Assembly (NCBI GenBank): GCA_903870145.1
Contig: CAIQBO010000048.1
Coordinates: 1 to 38,796, forward strand
Direction of reading: 5' to 3'
DNA length: 38,796 bases
Origin: an uncultured Burkholderiales bacterium
Lineage (GTDB): Bacteria; Pseudomonadota; Gammaproteobacteria; Burkholderiales; Burkholderiaceae_C
Below the pieces are notes generated by a model, which ran no database searches, had not been told where the DNA came from, and saw only the letters and a list, made by a program, of their open reading frames with translations. Shown here piece after piece: positions 1 through 8,032 of this stretch. Both the position numbers and the translations under genes were made by a program. How positions within the stretch are numbered: position 1 is the first letter of the stretch; each line of letters starts with the position of its first letter.

Positions 1-88
1 GAATCGGAGAGATTCGAACTCTCGATAAGGCTCTACACCCTATACTCCCTTAGCAGGGGAGCACCTTCGGCCACTCGGTCACGATTCC
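1..88 (-). tRNA. tRNA-Ser(GCT), 3' end clipped by window edge
   Basis: Read on the minus strand, the gene starts with acceptor GGAATCG at 88-82 and its matching 3' strand CGATTC reaches position 1; the last pairing base, discriminator and CCA lie outside the window. The anticodon arm is CTCCC / CTGCTAA / GGGAG, giving anticodon GCT, which decodes AGC/AGU serine codons. A long variable arm and the T arm GAGAG-TTCGAAT-CTCTC make this a class II tRNA, as expected for serine. It lies 17 bases downstream of lysC on the same strand, with its own TATAAT overlapping the lysC end. Confidence 0.95.
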
Positions 89-99
89 AGCACTCGAAA

Positions 100-105
100 A
101 TTATA
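100..105 (-). promoter_or_regulatory. Candidate -10 element of tRNA-Ser
   Basis: The minus strand reads TATAAT here, 11 bases before the tRNA 5' end, abutting the lysC stop codon at 106-108. A start about 7 bases downstream would give a very short leader, as is usual for tRNA genes. No convincing -35 is visible at 16-18 bases spacing, so this rests on the -10 match and its position. Confidence 0.5.
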
Positions 106-1368
106 TCAGGCTTGGTCTAAATCAAAGGCCTTGTGCAAGGCGCGCACCGCCAATTCCATGTATTTCTCGTCAATGACCACCGAGGTTTTGATCTCAGAGG
201 TAGAGATCATCTGAATATTGATGCCCTCTTCGCTCAAGGACTTGAACATTTTGCTGGCAATGCCCACATGACTGCGCATGCCAATGCCCACGATCGAGAC
301 CTTGCAGATTTTGGCGTCGCCACTGACCTCTGTGGCGCCCAATACGGGCATCACTTTGTCTTTGAGCAGGTCCATGGTGCGTGCAAAGTCGTTGCGGTGC
401 ACCGTGAAGCTGAAGTCGGTCTTACCCTCTTTGCTCAGGTTTTGAATGATCACATCGACTTCAATGTTGGCATCGGCCACAGCGCCCAAAATTTGGTAGG
501 CAATGCCGGGTTTGTCGGGCACGCCGAGCACAGAAATTTTGGCTTCATCGCGGTTAAAGGCAATGCCGGAGACTACGGCTTGTTCCATTTTTTCGTCTTC
601 CTCAAAAGTGATCAACGTGCCAGAGGCGGCTTCTTCATGAATGTCAATGTCCCAGGGCGTAAAGCTTGACAGCACACGCATGGGCACCTTGTATTTGCCG
701 GCAAATTCAACCGAACGAATTTGCAAAACTTTGGAGCCCAAGGAAGCCATTTCGAGCATCTCTTCAAAGCTAACGGTCTTCAGGCGGCGGGCTTGCGGCA
801 CCACGCGAGGGTCGGTGGTGTAGACGCCGTCCACGTCAGTGTAGATCAGGCATTCGGCAGCCTTCATGGCAGCGGCAACGGCCACAGCAGATGTGTCGGA
901 GCCGCCGCGGCCCAGTGTGGTGATGTTGCCCTGGGGGTCTATGCCCTGAAAGCCTGTGACGATGACCACTCGGCCTGCCATCAGGTCAGCGCGAACGCGT
1001 GCGTCGTCAATCGACTCGATACGCGCTTTGGTGAAAGCGTTGTCGGTTTTGATCGGAACTTGCCAACCGGCGTAACTGACCGAGGGCATGCCTTCTGCTT
1101 GAAGCGCGATGGCCAGCAATGCAGAAGATGCTTGCTCTCCGGTGGCGGCCAGCATGTCGAGTTCGCGGTCGTAGGCGCTGTTGGTTTTGGCAGGCGCCAA
1201 TTCTTTGGCCAAGCCAAGCAGGCGATTGGTCTCGCCACTCATGGCGCTGGGCACCACCACCATTTGGTGGCCCGCGCGAGCCCATTTGGCAACGCGTTTG
1301 GCCACATTGCGAATGCGCTCGGTCGAGCCCATTGATGTGCCGCCGTATTTATGAACGATCAAAGCCAT
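106..1368 (-). CDS. lysC: Aspartate kinase LysC
   Basis: This enzyme phosphorylates L-aspartate, the first step towards lysine, threonine, methionine and diaminopimelate for peptidoglycan; it is cytoplasmic. The 420-residue length fits the monofunctional class. The amino-acid kinase domain covers about residues 1-235, with KYGGTS near residue 7, GRGGSDTSA at 153-161 and YTDVDGVYTTDPR at 176-188. Two ACT-type regulatory domains follow (about 265-340 and 350-415), consistent with feedback inhibition by lysine and/or threonine. The ATG at 1368 has no clear Shine-Dalgarno; the upstream bases are an A/T run. It lies 73 bases after tilS, and a TACAAT in that gap may start its own transcript. tRNA-Ser follows. 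Confidence 0.98.
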   Translation of the reverse strand: MALIVHKYGGTSMGSTERIRNVAKRVAKWARAGHQMVVVPSAMSGETNRLLGLAKELAPAKTNSAYDRELDMLAATGEQASSALLAIALQAEGMPSVSYAGWQVPIKTDNAFTKARIESIDDARVRADLMAGRVVIVTGFQGIDPQGNITTLGRGGSDTSAVAVAAAMKAAECLIYTDVDGVYTTDPRVVPQARRLKTVSFEEMLEMASLGSKVLQIRSVEFAGKYKVPMRVLSSFTPWDIDIHEEAASGTLITFEEDEKMEQAVVSGIAFNRDEAKISVLGVPDKPGIAYQILGAVADANIEVDVIIQNLSKEGKTDFSFTVHRNDFARTMDLLKDKVMPVLGATEVSGDAKICKVSIVGIGMRSHVGIASKMFKSLSEEGINIQMISTSEIKTSVVIDEKYMELAVRALHKAFDLDQA

Positions 1369-1416
1369 GTGAAAAAAATATTAATTTGCGAAAGAAAAAA
1401 TCTGCAAAACCTGTCT

Positions 1417-1422
1417 ATTGTA
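1417..1422 (-). promoter_or_regulatory. Candidate -10 element of lysC
   Basis: The minus strand reads TACAAT in the 73-base gap between tilS and lysC. Initiation about 7 bases downstream would give a leader of roughly 40 bases, mostly A/T-rich. The -35 region is weak (TGAGCA at 16 bases spacing), so lysC may instead be read through from accA-tilS. Confidence 0.35.
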
Positions 1423-1441
1423 CTCGGGAGAACCCTGATGC

Positions 1442-2431
1442 TCAGCTGTCTGGCTGCCAAGTCAGCGCCGGCCCAACTCGTTTGACAAAGCCTGCCCCAA
1501 CTTTCAAATGCACTTGATGCCCTCGGGTGCTGCAAGCTTGCAATTGCGATTGCAAGGCTTGCATCTGCGCCGCGCTGGGCGTGGTCTGGTGCACTTGACG
1601 CAACCAGTGGCGCAGCACCAAGGCTTGGCGTGCAGGACTCAAACTTTGCAAAGCCTTGATGGAAGGGGGCAGCCCCATAGTTTGCAAGTCCATGGTGGCC
1701 AATTCGTTCAGTGCGTCTTGTGCCTGCGCTGCATGTGAAGCGCTTCGGGCGAAGGTTTCACGAAATTGCGGAAAGGCCGCTTCCAAGGCAGGCATCACGC
1801 GGGCACGGATTCGGTTGCGCGTGAAGTGCTCGTTTTGGTTGCTGGGGTCTTCTGCCCAAGTCTGCCCCTGCTGCACCAGCAGCGCCCGCAGCTGAGCCCC
1901 CGGCACCTGCAAGAAAGGCCGGTGCCACTGCAACCCCTCACGCGCCCACTGCGCGGGCATGCTGGCCATGCCAGGCAGACCGGCACCGCGTGAAAGGGCC
2001 AAGATCAAAGTTTCTATTTGATCGTCAGCGTGTTGCCCTAAGGCGATGTCACGCACGCCTTCTAGCGATGGATTGTTTTTGATGACGCTGGCCAAGGCCT
2101 GGTAGCGAGCGCTGCGTGCGGCCTCTTCAGGGCTTTGGCCTGGCTGCGCGTGGGCGTTGACATGGCTGACGACCAGTGGCACTTGCAAGTGTGCGCACAA
2201 GGTTTCGCAGTGGCTCGCAAAACTATCGGCTGCTTCTTGCAACCCGTGGTGAATGTGGATGGCACGCACTTGATGGGGCCAGCGCTCATGGCATGCCAGC
2301 AGCAAAGCGGTGGAATCAGCGCCGCCACTCAAGGCCACGGCCAGTGGCAAACCAGGGGCAAAGTTGGGGGCTAAAACGCCGGACCAAACGCTGTGTTTAT
2401 TTGCTGGCTTTGGTGTCAGTGAAGCGGCCAT
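1442..2431 (-). CDS. tilS: tRNA(Ile)-lysidine synthase TilS
   Basis: TilS attaches lysine to C34 of the CAU-anticodon tRNA-Ile, changing its codon from AUG to AUA and its identity from methionine to isoleucine; it is normally essential. The N-type ATP pyrophosphatase P-loop SGGADST is at residues 35-41, followed by the expected N-terminal Rossmann-like domain and a helical substrate-binding region. At 329 residues it is shorter than the E. coli enzyme (about 430) and appears to lack the C-terminal TilS domain, a form I believe is common in this order. The ATG at 2431 lies 35 bases inside the end of accA, so translation is probably coupled; no good Shine-Dalgarno is visible and no later in-frame Met precedes the P-loop. 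Confidence 0.96.
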   Translation of the reverse strand: MAASLTPKPANKHSVWSGVLAPNFAPGLPLAVALSGGADSTALLLACHERWPHQVRAIHIHHGLQEAADSFASHCETLCAHLQVPLVVSHVNAHAQPGQSPEEAARSARYQALASVIKNNPSLEGVRDIALGQHADDQIETLILALSRGAGLPGMASMPAQWAREGLQWHRPFLQVPGAQLRALLVQQGQTWAEDPSNQNEHFTRNRIRARVMPALEAAFPQFRETFARSASHAAQAQDALNELATMDLQTMGLPPSIKALQSLSPARQALVLRHWLRQVHQTTPSAAQMQALQSQLQACSTRGHQVHLKVGAGFVKRVGPALTWQPDS

Positions 2432-3371
2432 AACTTTGCAAGCGCTCGTAGCGGCGGTCCACCAGTTCTTTGGTCTTTAAGTCGCTGACTTGGCGCCAAG
2501 CATCCACCAATGCGCGCTTTAGAAAAGCTGCCATTTGAGCCGGGTCGCGGTGCGCACCACCCACTGGCTCGGCCACAATTTTGTCGATCAAGTTAAAGGC
2601 TTTGAGCCTGTGCGCGGTGATACCCAAGGCTTCTGCGGCTTCCTCGGCTTTGTCGCTGGTTTTCCACAAAATGGAGGCGCAGCCTTCAGGGCTGATGACG
2701 GAGTAGACGGCGTATTGCAGCATCAAGACCACATCGCCCACCGAGATGGCCAAGGCGCCGCCCGAGCCGCCCTCGCCGATGATGGTGGTGATGATGGGCA
2801 CTTCGAGTTGCGCCATTTCAAAAATATTGCGTCCAATGGCTTCGGACTGGCTGCGCTCTTCGGCGTCAATGCCAGGGTAGGCGCCGGGTGTGTCCACAAA
2901 GGTGAACACGGGCAGCTTGAATTTCTCAGCGGTTTTCATCAAGCGCAAAGCTTTTCTGTAGCCCTCGGGTTTGCTCATGCCAAAGTTGCGCTGCGTGCGC
3001 TCTTTGGTGTCCCGCCCTTTTTGCTGACCCAAAACCATGCAGGGGTGGCCGTTGAACCGGGCCAAGCCGCCCACGATCGACAAGTCGTCTGCGAAGTGGC
3101 GGTCGCCATGCATTTCGACAAAATCGGTGAAGATGTCTTTGATGTAATCGAGCGTGTAAGGGCGCTCTGGGTGACGCGCAATCTTGGTGATTTGCCAAGG
3201 CGTTAAGTCACTGTAAATGTCTTTGGTCAGCTGCTGGCTTTTTTTGCTGAGCTGGTCAATCTCGTTGGAGATGTCAACCGCCGATTCGCTTTGCACATAG
3301 CGCAGCTCTTCAATTTTGGCTTCAAGTTCAGCCACTGGCGACTCAAAGTCTAAGAATGTGCGTTTGGCCAA
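2397..3371 (-). CDS. accA: Acetyl-CoA carboxylase carboxyltransferase alpha subunit AccA
   Basis: AccA pairs with AccD to transfer the carboxyl group from biotinylated AccB to acetyl-CoA, making malonyl-CoA for fatty acid synthesis. The 324 residues match the family length, with the N-terminal AKRTFLDFE typical of AccA, a crotonase-like fold, [10 protein letters not shown] in the oxyanion region and [11 protein letters not shown] near the end. The start is a TTG at 3371: it gives the conserved N-terminus and sits six bases after a strong AAAGGAGG (3378-3385). No ATG fits. accD is not in this window. Its 3' end overlaps the start of tilS by 35 bases. Confidence 0.97.
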   Translation of the reverse strand: MAKRTFLDFESPVAELEAKIEELRYVQSESAVDISNEIDQLSKKSQQLTKDIYSDLTPWQITKIARHPERPYTLDYIKDIFTDFVEMHGDRHFADDLSIVGGLARFNGHPCMVLGQQKGRDTKERTQRNFGMSKPEGYRKALRLMKTAEKFKLPVFTFVDTPGAYPGIDAEERSQSEAIGRNIFEMAQLEVPIITTIIGEGGSGGALAISVGDVVLMLQYAVYSVISPEGCASILWKTSDKAEEAAEALGITAHRLKAFNLIDKIVAEPVGGAHRDPAQMAAFLKRALVDAWRQVSDLKTKELVDRRYERLQSYGRFTDTKASK

Positions 3372-3377
3372 AATGGG

Positions 3378-3385
3378 CCTCCTTT
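3378..3385 (-). promoter_or_regulatory. Strong ribosome-binding site deciding a TTG start of accA
   Basis: On the minus strand AAAGGAGG is followed by CCCATT and then TTG at 3371. The near-perfect anti-16S match at six bases spacing supports TTG as the true initiator of accA. Confidence 0.8.
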
Positions 3386-3424
3386 GTTCAAAGCCATGCG
3401 TTCAGTGGCGCATGGCATGTTTTA

Positions 3425-4060
3425 TCAGTACTCAACCGGCAAGGGGTCCAGCGATCGCCAAATATACCAAGTTGCCACAGAGCTGAAGGGTTGCCAGGCC
3501 TGGGCCACTTCGCGCGCATCGCTGCGGCTGACGGGCTCACCTGAAAAATAATTTTTGCTGATGCCGTTGATCAAGCCCACATCGTCAAGGGGCAAGACGT
3601 TAGGCCGCAAGAGGTGAAAGATCAAAAACATTTCAGCGGTCCAGCGGCCAATGCCGCGTATGGCCACCAAGTCTTCAATGATAGCCTCGTCGTCCATGGC
3701 TTGCCAGTCTTTAACGCGCACTTTTTTGCCATGAAAATGCAGCGCCAAGTCAACCAAGTACTCCACTTTGCGCGCCGACAATCCTGATGCACGCATGTCA
3801 TCCACTTTGAGTTTGAGCACGCCAGGCGGGGTGATGCTTCGGCTCAACTTGGCAAAGCGGTCCCACACGGATTGCGCTGCTTTGACCGAAATTTGTTGGC
3901 CCACAATGCTGCGCGCCAAGGTCACAAAGGCGTCGCCGCGCGACTGCAAACAGGCATCTGGGAATTGCGGAATCAAGCGCTTCATCACCCGGTCTTTTTT
4001 GGCCAAATGCGTGCACGCTTGCGCCCAATATTCGGGTGTGCTCAATTTGATTGGCGGCAT
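3425..4060 (-). CDS. DNA-3-methyladenine glycosylase, AlkA/HhH-GPD family
   Basis: This is a base-excision repair glycosylase that removes alkylated purines such as 3-methyladenine. The 211 residues hold only the HhH-GPD core and lack the N-terminal domain of E. coli AlkA (282 residues). VGQQISVKAA at about 53-62 is the helical entry, IRGIGRWTAEMF at 134-145 is the helix-hairpin-helix, and D160 in LPLDDVGL aligns with the catalytic aspartate (Asp238 of AlkA). No Cys4 iron-sulfur motif is present, which argues against an EndoIII/MutY assignment. Its ATG shares one base with the cysS stop (TAATG), implying translational coupling. accA follows after about 50 bases. Confidence 0.93.
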   Translation of the reverse strand: MPPIKLSTPEYWAQACTHLAKKDRVMKRLIPQFPDACLQSRGDAFVTLARSIVGQQISVKAAQSVWDRFAKLSRSITPPGVLKLKVDDMRASGLSARKVEYLVDLALHFHGKKVRVKDWQAMDDEAIIEDLVAIRGIGRWTAEMFLIFHLLRPNVLPLDDVGLINGISKNYFSGEPVSRSDAREVAQAWQPFSSVATWYIWRSLDPLPVEY

Positions 4061-5436
4061 TATTGCGTGACCTCCCAGCTTGTACCTGTTGCGGAATCTT
4101 TCAACACGATACCCTTTTCTAGCAAAACTTTCCGAATGCTATCAGCTTGGGCAAAATTTTTGGCCGCTTTGGCCGCTGCCCTGGCTTGGATCATGTCCTC
4201 GATGGCGGCCTCTGTCAGGCCGGCTCCCGCTTGCAAATAGGTTTGGGGGTCGGTTTGCAACAATCCCAAAATACCGCCCAACGCCTTCAACAAACCCGCT
4301 TGCGAAGGCGACTTGCTGCGATTGACTTCGCCGGCCAAATCAAACAACACCGACACCGCTTCGGGTGTACCAAAGTCTTCGTCCATGGCCGCTTTGAAAC
4401 GAGCGGCATAGGGGTCTTGCCAATCGATTTGAATTGGCGTTGGGGGCACGGCTTGCAGCGCTGTGTAAAGGCGCCTCAAGCTGCTGCGCGCATCGTTCAA
4501 ATGCACATCGGAATAATTCAAGGAGCTGCGGTAGTGGCTTCGCACTACGAAAAAGCGCAAGGTTTGCGCATCAAAGCTTTGGAGCACATCGCGGATGGTA
4601 GAAAAATTGCCCAAGCTCTTGGACATTTTTTCGTTGTCCACATTGATAAAGCCGTTGTGCATCCACACGCGTGCAAAGGTTTGCCCTGTTGCACCTTCGC
4701 TTTGCGCAATTTCGTTTTCGTGATGGGGGAACTGCAAGTCAGCCCCGCCGCCATGAATGTCAAAGCTGTTGCCCAATAGTTGGCAGCCCATGGCCGAGCA
4801 TTCGATGTGCCAACCAGGGCGGCCGGGGCCAAATTCGCTGGGCCATTTGACGTCTTCGGGCTCGCTTGTTTTGGCGCTCTTCCACAAAACAAAGTCCAGC
4901 GGATCTTGTTTGCCATCGAGCACGGCCACGCGTTCACCAGCGTGCAATTCATCCAATGATTTGCCTGAGAGTTTGCCGTAGCCCGGGAATTTGCGTACTG
5001 CAAAATTGACATCGCCTTGCAGCGTGCGGTAGGCTAACCCCTTGTGCTCCAAAGCGCTGATCATGGACAGCATTTGAGGCACATAGTCAGTAGCGCGCGG
5101 CTGCGCGTCAGGGGGGTCAATGCCCAAGGTATCAGCATCTTGCTGCAGCGCCTCAATCATGCGGTCGGTCAAGGTGCGAATGGATTCGCCGTTTTCGACT
5201 GCGCGCCGAATGATCTTGTCGTCAATGTCGGTGATGTTGCGCACGTAGGTCACGTGCAAGCCACTGGCTTTGAGCCAGCGCTGGACCACATCAAAGGCCA
5301 ACATGGAGCGTGCATGGCCAATGTGACACAGGTCGTACACGGTCATGCCGCAAACGTACATGCGAACATGGCCCGCATGGATCGGGGTAAATTCTGCAAT
5401 GGCTCGGGTGAGCGTGTTGTAGATGCGCAAACTCAT
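4060..5436 (-). CDS. cysS: Cysteinyl-tRNA synthetase CysS
   Basis: CysS charges tRNA-Cys. The class I signature HIGH is at residues 38-41 and KMSKS at 270-274. Zinc ligands are C29, C213, H238 and E242 or a neighbour in FPHHENE, as expected for cysteine discrimination. Length is 458 residues from the ATG at 5436, close to E. coli (461). The frame stays open another 34 codons upstream, but those residues do not resemble the family, and [10 protein letters not shown] is a normal CysS start, so 5436 is chosen. It is the first gene of the leftward run cysS-alkA-accA-tilS-lysC and diverges from the TPR gene across about 130 bases. Confidence 0.97.
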   Translation of the reverse strand: MSLRIYNTLTRAIAEFTPIHAGHVRMYVCGMTVYDLCHIGHARSMLAFDVVQRWLKASGLHVTYVRNITDIDDKIIRRAVENGESIRTLTDRMIEALQQDADTLGIDPPDAQPRATDYVPQMLSMISALEHKGLAYRTLQGDVNFAVRKFPGYGKLSGKSLDELHAGERVAVLDGKQDPLDFVLWKSAKTSEPEDVKWPSEFGPGRPGWHIECSAMGCQLLGNSFDIHGGGADLQFPHHENEIAQSEGATGQTFARVWMHNGFINVDNEKMSKSLGNFSTIRDVLQSFDAQTLRFFVVRSHYRSSLNYSDVHLNDARSSLRRLYTALQAVPPTPIQIDWQDPYAARFKAAMDEDFGTPEAVSVLFDLAGEVNRSKSPSQAGLLKALGGILGLLQTDPQTYLQAGAGLTEAAIEDMIQARAAAKAAKNFAQADSIRKVLLEKGIVLKDSATGTSWEVTQ

Positions 5437-5518
5437 GAAAATCAGGGATAGAAAAAAGGGCATCGGCCCTGACAATGAAACTGAAGAGACTGGGAAGTCC
5501 TCCGTTACAATTTGCCTC

Positions 5519-5526
5519 AGTATAAG
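5519..5526. promoter_or_regulatory. Candidate bidirectional -10 between cysS and the TPR gene
   Basis: The bases AGTATAAG read as TATACT (-10) on the minus strand at 5524-5519 and as TATAAG on the plus strand at 5521-5526, sharing a TATA palindrome. The implied leaders are about 75 bases for cysS and 35 bases for the TPR gene. A second plus-strand candidate, TACAAT, lies at 5506-5511. No strong -35 is visible for either direction. Confidence 0.35.
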
Positions 5527-5567
5527 GCCCCTTTTCATTGATTTGCCTTACTTTCAGAACCTGCTTG

Positions 5568-6098
5568 ATGAACACACTTTGGCTTCGTGCCGCCGCTTTG
5601 GTTTTGCCGCTTTGCTTGGCCTTGGGGTCTGGCATTGCCAGGGCAGATGCTGCCAGCGAAATCGCTGAGTTGATGCGCGACAAGCAGTGGCCAGAAGCTG
5701 ACAAACGCATCGAAGCCGAGCTCAAAGTGGCCAGCACATCGCCCCAGTGGCGGCTGATGAAGAGTCAAGTCTTGGCCGCTCAAGGCCAGCACACCTTGGC
5801 CACGGCCGCCTTGCAAGCCTTGACGCAGGAATTTCCAGAGCTGCCAGAGCCTTACAACAATTTGGCCGTCTTGCTGGCTGCGCAAGGCCTGTACGAGCCA
5901 GCATTGATCGCTTTGCAGTCCGCATTGCGGGCTAGGCCGGACTACAAAACAGCGCAGCAAAATTTAGGTGACTTGTATACAGCTTTGGCACAGCAGGCCT
6001 ACTTCAAGGCCAAGGCCTTGCCCCATGAAAGCGCCCTCACACCGCCCCCGGGCGCCGCCACATCCACCACCTCCACCACCACGCGAGCATTGCGTTAA
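5568..6098 (+). CDS. Exported tetratricopeptide-repeat protein
   Basis: A protein of 176 residues from the ATG at 5568. The frame opens ten codons earlier, but starting at MNTLWLRAAA places a typical signal peptide at the N-terminus, with likely cleavage after GIARA (about residue 26). The mature part has two to three TPR-like helical pairs (PEPYNNLAVLLAAQGLYEPA and PDYKTAQQNLGDLYTAL) and a Ser/Thr/Pro-rich tail. TPRs mediate protein-protein contacts, so a periplasmic scaffold or chaperone partner is plausible. It sits five bases before the exported cyclophilin PpiA, suggesting a shared periplasmic folding role, but no specific function can be assigned. Confidence 0.88.
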   Translation: MNTLWLRAAALVLPLCLALGSGIARADAASEIAELMRDKQWPEADKRIEAELKVASTSPQWRLMKSQVLAAQGQHTLATAALQALTQEFPELPEPYNNLAVLLAAQGLYEPALIALQSALRARPDYKTAQQNLGDLYTALAQQAYFKAKALPHESALTPPPGAATSTTSTTTRALR

Positions 6099-6103
6099 CC
6101 GAT

Positions 6104-6727
6104 ATGAAATTTGTCATGAACTTCACTGATTTTTTCAAACGATCACTGTTGTGGCCGGCGGTCCTTTGGGCTGCACTGGCGTTTGCATTTGTACAATCAG
6201 CGCAAGCCGAAGAAGCCACTCAACTGAAAATAGCCACATCCATGGGCGACATTGGCATCGAGGTCTACCCTGACAAAGCGCCCAAAACTGTGGCCAATTT
6301 TTTGGAATACGTCAAAGCCAAGCACTACGAAGGCAGCATTTTTCACCGGGTCATTGGCAGCTTCATGATTCAAGGTGGCGGTTATGACGTACGGTTCAAA
6401 GAAAAAACCATGCGCGCCCCCGTCGAACATGAGGGCCGTGCGGCACTGACTGCGGGCCTGAAAAATCAAGTCGGCACCCTGGCCATGGCGCGCACCTCGG
6501 AGCCCCATTCGGCCACCGCACAATTTTTCATCAACGTGGTTGACAATGCTTTTTTAGACCCAACTGCTCAGCAATTTGGCTACACCGTTTTTGGAAAAGT
6601 CATCTCGGGCATGGATGTGGTTGAGAAAATCAAAGCCACGCCCACTGGTGCCGGTGGGCCCTTTCGCTCGGACGTTCCTAAAACGCCAGTCATTATTCTT
6701 TCTATTTCCTTGGAACCTTCAAAATGA
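6104..6727 (+). CDS. ppiA: Periplasmic peptidyl-prolyl cis-trans isomerase (cyclophilin A type)
   Basis: A cyclophilin that speeds cis-trans isomerisation of X-Pro bonds, here predicted to be exported. A signal peptide ends at about residue 35 (QSAQA-EE). The core has FHRVIGSFMIQGGGYD and ARTSEPHSATAQFFINV, the expected active-site Arg/Phe/Gln surface. Length of 207 residues suits a secreted single-domain member. Another in-frame ATG at 6116 would give a slightly shorter signal peptide and cannot be excluded. The stop overlaps the start of the cytoplasmic paralogue ppiB by four bases (ATGA). Confidence 0.95.
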   Translation: MKFVMNFTDFFKRSLLWPAVLWAALAFAFVQSAQAEEATQLKIATSMGDIGIEVYPDKAPKTVANFLEYVKAKHYEGSIFHRVIGSFMIQGGGYDVRFKEKTMRAPVEHEGRAALTAGLKNQVGTLAMARTSEPHSATAQFFINVVDNAFLDPTAQQFGYTVFGKVISGMDVVEKIKATPTGAGGPFRSDVPKTPVIILSISLEPSK

Positions 6728-7230
6728 GCAATCCTTTAGTTGAACTTCACATCGCCGACATGGGCGTGATCACGATCGAGTTGGAGGCTGAAAAAGCCCC
6801 CAAAAGTGTTGAGAACTTTCTCAGCTATGTGAACAAAGGTCATTACGACAACACGATTTTTCACCGCGTGATTCCTGACTTCATGGTTCAAGGCGGGGGC
6901 TTTGAGCCTGGCATGTCGCAAAAACAAAGCGATGCCGCCATCGAAAATGAAGCCAACAACGGCCTGAAAAATAACAACTACACCTTGGCCATGGCGCGCA
7001 CACAATCTCCGCACTCTGCCACTGCGCAGTTCTTCATCAATGTGGCCAACAACGAATTTTTAAATCACACAGCACCCTCCTTGCAAGGTTGGGGTTACGC
7101 GGTGTTTGGCAAAGTAGTGGGTGGCACCGAGATCGTCGACCAAATCCAAGCTGTCAAAACTGCCCGCACCGGCTTTCATGATGACGTGCCCGTGGTGGAT
7201 GTGGTCATTGAAAAAGCTGTAGCGCTCTGA
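6724..7230 (+). CDS. ppiB: Cytoplasmic peptidyl-prolyl cis-trans isomerase B
   Basis: A cytoplasmic cyclophilin of 168 residues (E. coli PpiB has 164) with no signal peptide. FHRVIPDFMVQGGGFEPG, TLAMARTQSPHSATAQFF and WGYAVFGKVVGG are the standard PpiB blocks. It overlaps ppiA by four bases, so the two isomerases should be made from one mRNA and then sent to different compartments. lpxH follows after 16 bases. Confidence 0.97.
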   Translation: MSNPLVELHIADMGVITIELEAEKAPKSVENFLSYVNKGHYDNTIFHRVIPDFMVQGGGFEPGMSQKQSDAAIENEANNGLKNNNYTLAMARTQSPHSATAQFFINVANNEFLNHTAPSLQGWGYAVFGKVVGGTEIVDQIQAVKTARTGFHDDVPVVDVVIEKAVAL

Positions 7231-7246
7231 TCAGTTCAAGCAATAC

Positions 7247-8023
7247 ATGGCTTTGAGCGCGGCTTCTTTTGCAGTGCTGAATGCCCCGGCGCATTGGCGT
7301 TCGGTAGATTTCATTTCAGATTTACATTTGCAAGCCAGCGAGCCCGCCACATTTACTTTGTGGCAGCGCTACATGACCACAACGGCGGCCGATGCCGTGT
7401 TCATCTTGGGTGATTTGTTTGAAGTCTGGGTGGGCGATGACACCGTTGCCCGCCAAGCTTTTTTGCAAGACTGCGCTGGCATATTGAAACAGTCGGCAGC
7501 GCATACGCATGTGGCTTTCATGCATGGCAACCGTGATTTTTTGGTCGGCCCTGATTTTTTGCAGTCCTGCCAAGTCAATGCGCTGCAAGACCCCACCGTG
7601 CTGTGCTTTGCCGGCCAACGCTGGCTCCTCACGCATGGCGATGAGGGCTGCCTGGCTGACATCGATTACCAAATATTTCGCAGAAAAGTTCGCACCTCAC
7701 AATGGCAAACGGAGTTCTTGGCTAAGCGCGTGTCTGAACGCGAAGATACGGGTCGTCAATTGCGCAAGGAAAGTCAATTGCACAAGAAAAATGCGCAGTC
7801 TGTTGACGTCGATGTGGATGCCCCATGGGCTTGTGAGTGGTTAACGCGCACCCAATCGAGTTGTTTGGTGCACGGTCACACACACAGGCCGCAAGACCAA
7901 GTGCTGGGCCCTGGGTTGTCGCGAAAAGTCTTGAGCGACTGGGATGGCGCAGCAGCCCAACCCCGCGCTGAAGTACTGCGCTGGCACGCCAATGGCCATG
8001 CCGAAAGAATCAACTGCGCTTGA
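7247..8023 (+). CDS. lpxH: UDP-2,3-diacylglucosamine diphosphatase LpxH
   Basis: LpxH hydrolyses UDP-2,3-diacylglucosamine to lipid X and UMP, the fourth step of lipid A synthesis, at the inner membrane surface. The calcineurin-like metal motifs are all present: SDLHL at 24-28, GDLFEVWVGDD from 55, HGNRD at 93-97, H130 in LLTHGDEG, and HGHTH at 209-213. The 258 residues fit the family. The ATG at 7247 has no clear Shine-Dalgarno, and the protein probably depends on read-through from ppiB. It converges with the DUF349 gene with only nine bases between stop codons. Confidence 0.97.
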   Translation: MALSAASFAVLNAPAHWRSVDFISDLHLQASEPATFTLWQRYMTTTAADAVFILGDLFEVWVGDDTVARQAFLQDCAGILKQSAAHTHVAFMHGNRDFLVGPDFLQSCQVNALQDPTVLCFAGQRWLLTHGDEGCLADIDYQIFRRKVRTSQWQTEFLAKRVSEREDTGRQLRKESQLHKKNAQSVDVDVDAPWACEWLTRTQSSCLVHGHTHRPQDQVLGPGLSRKVLSDWDGAAAQPRAEVLRWHANGHAERINCA

Positions 8024-8032
8024 TTTTTTGAA

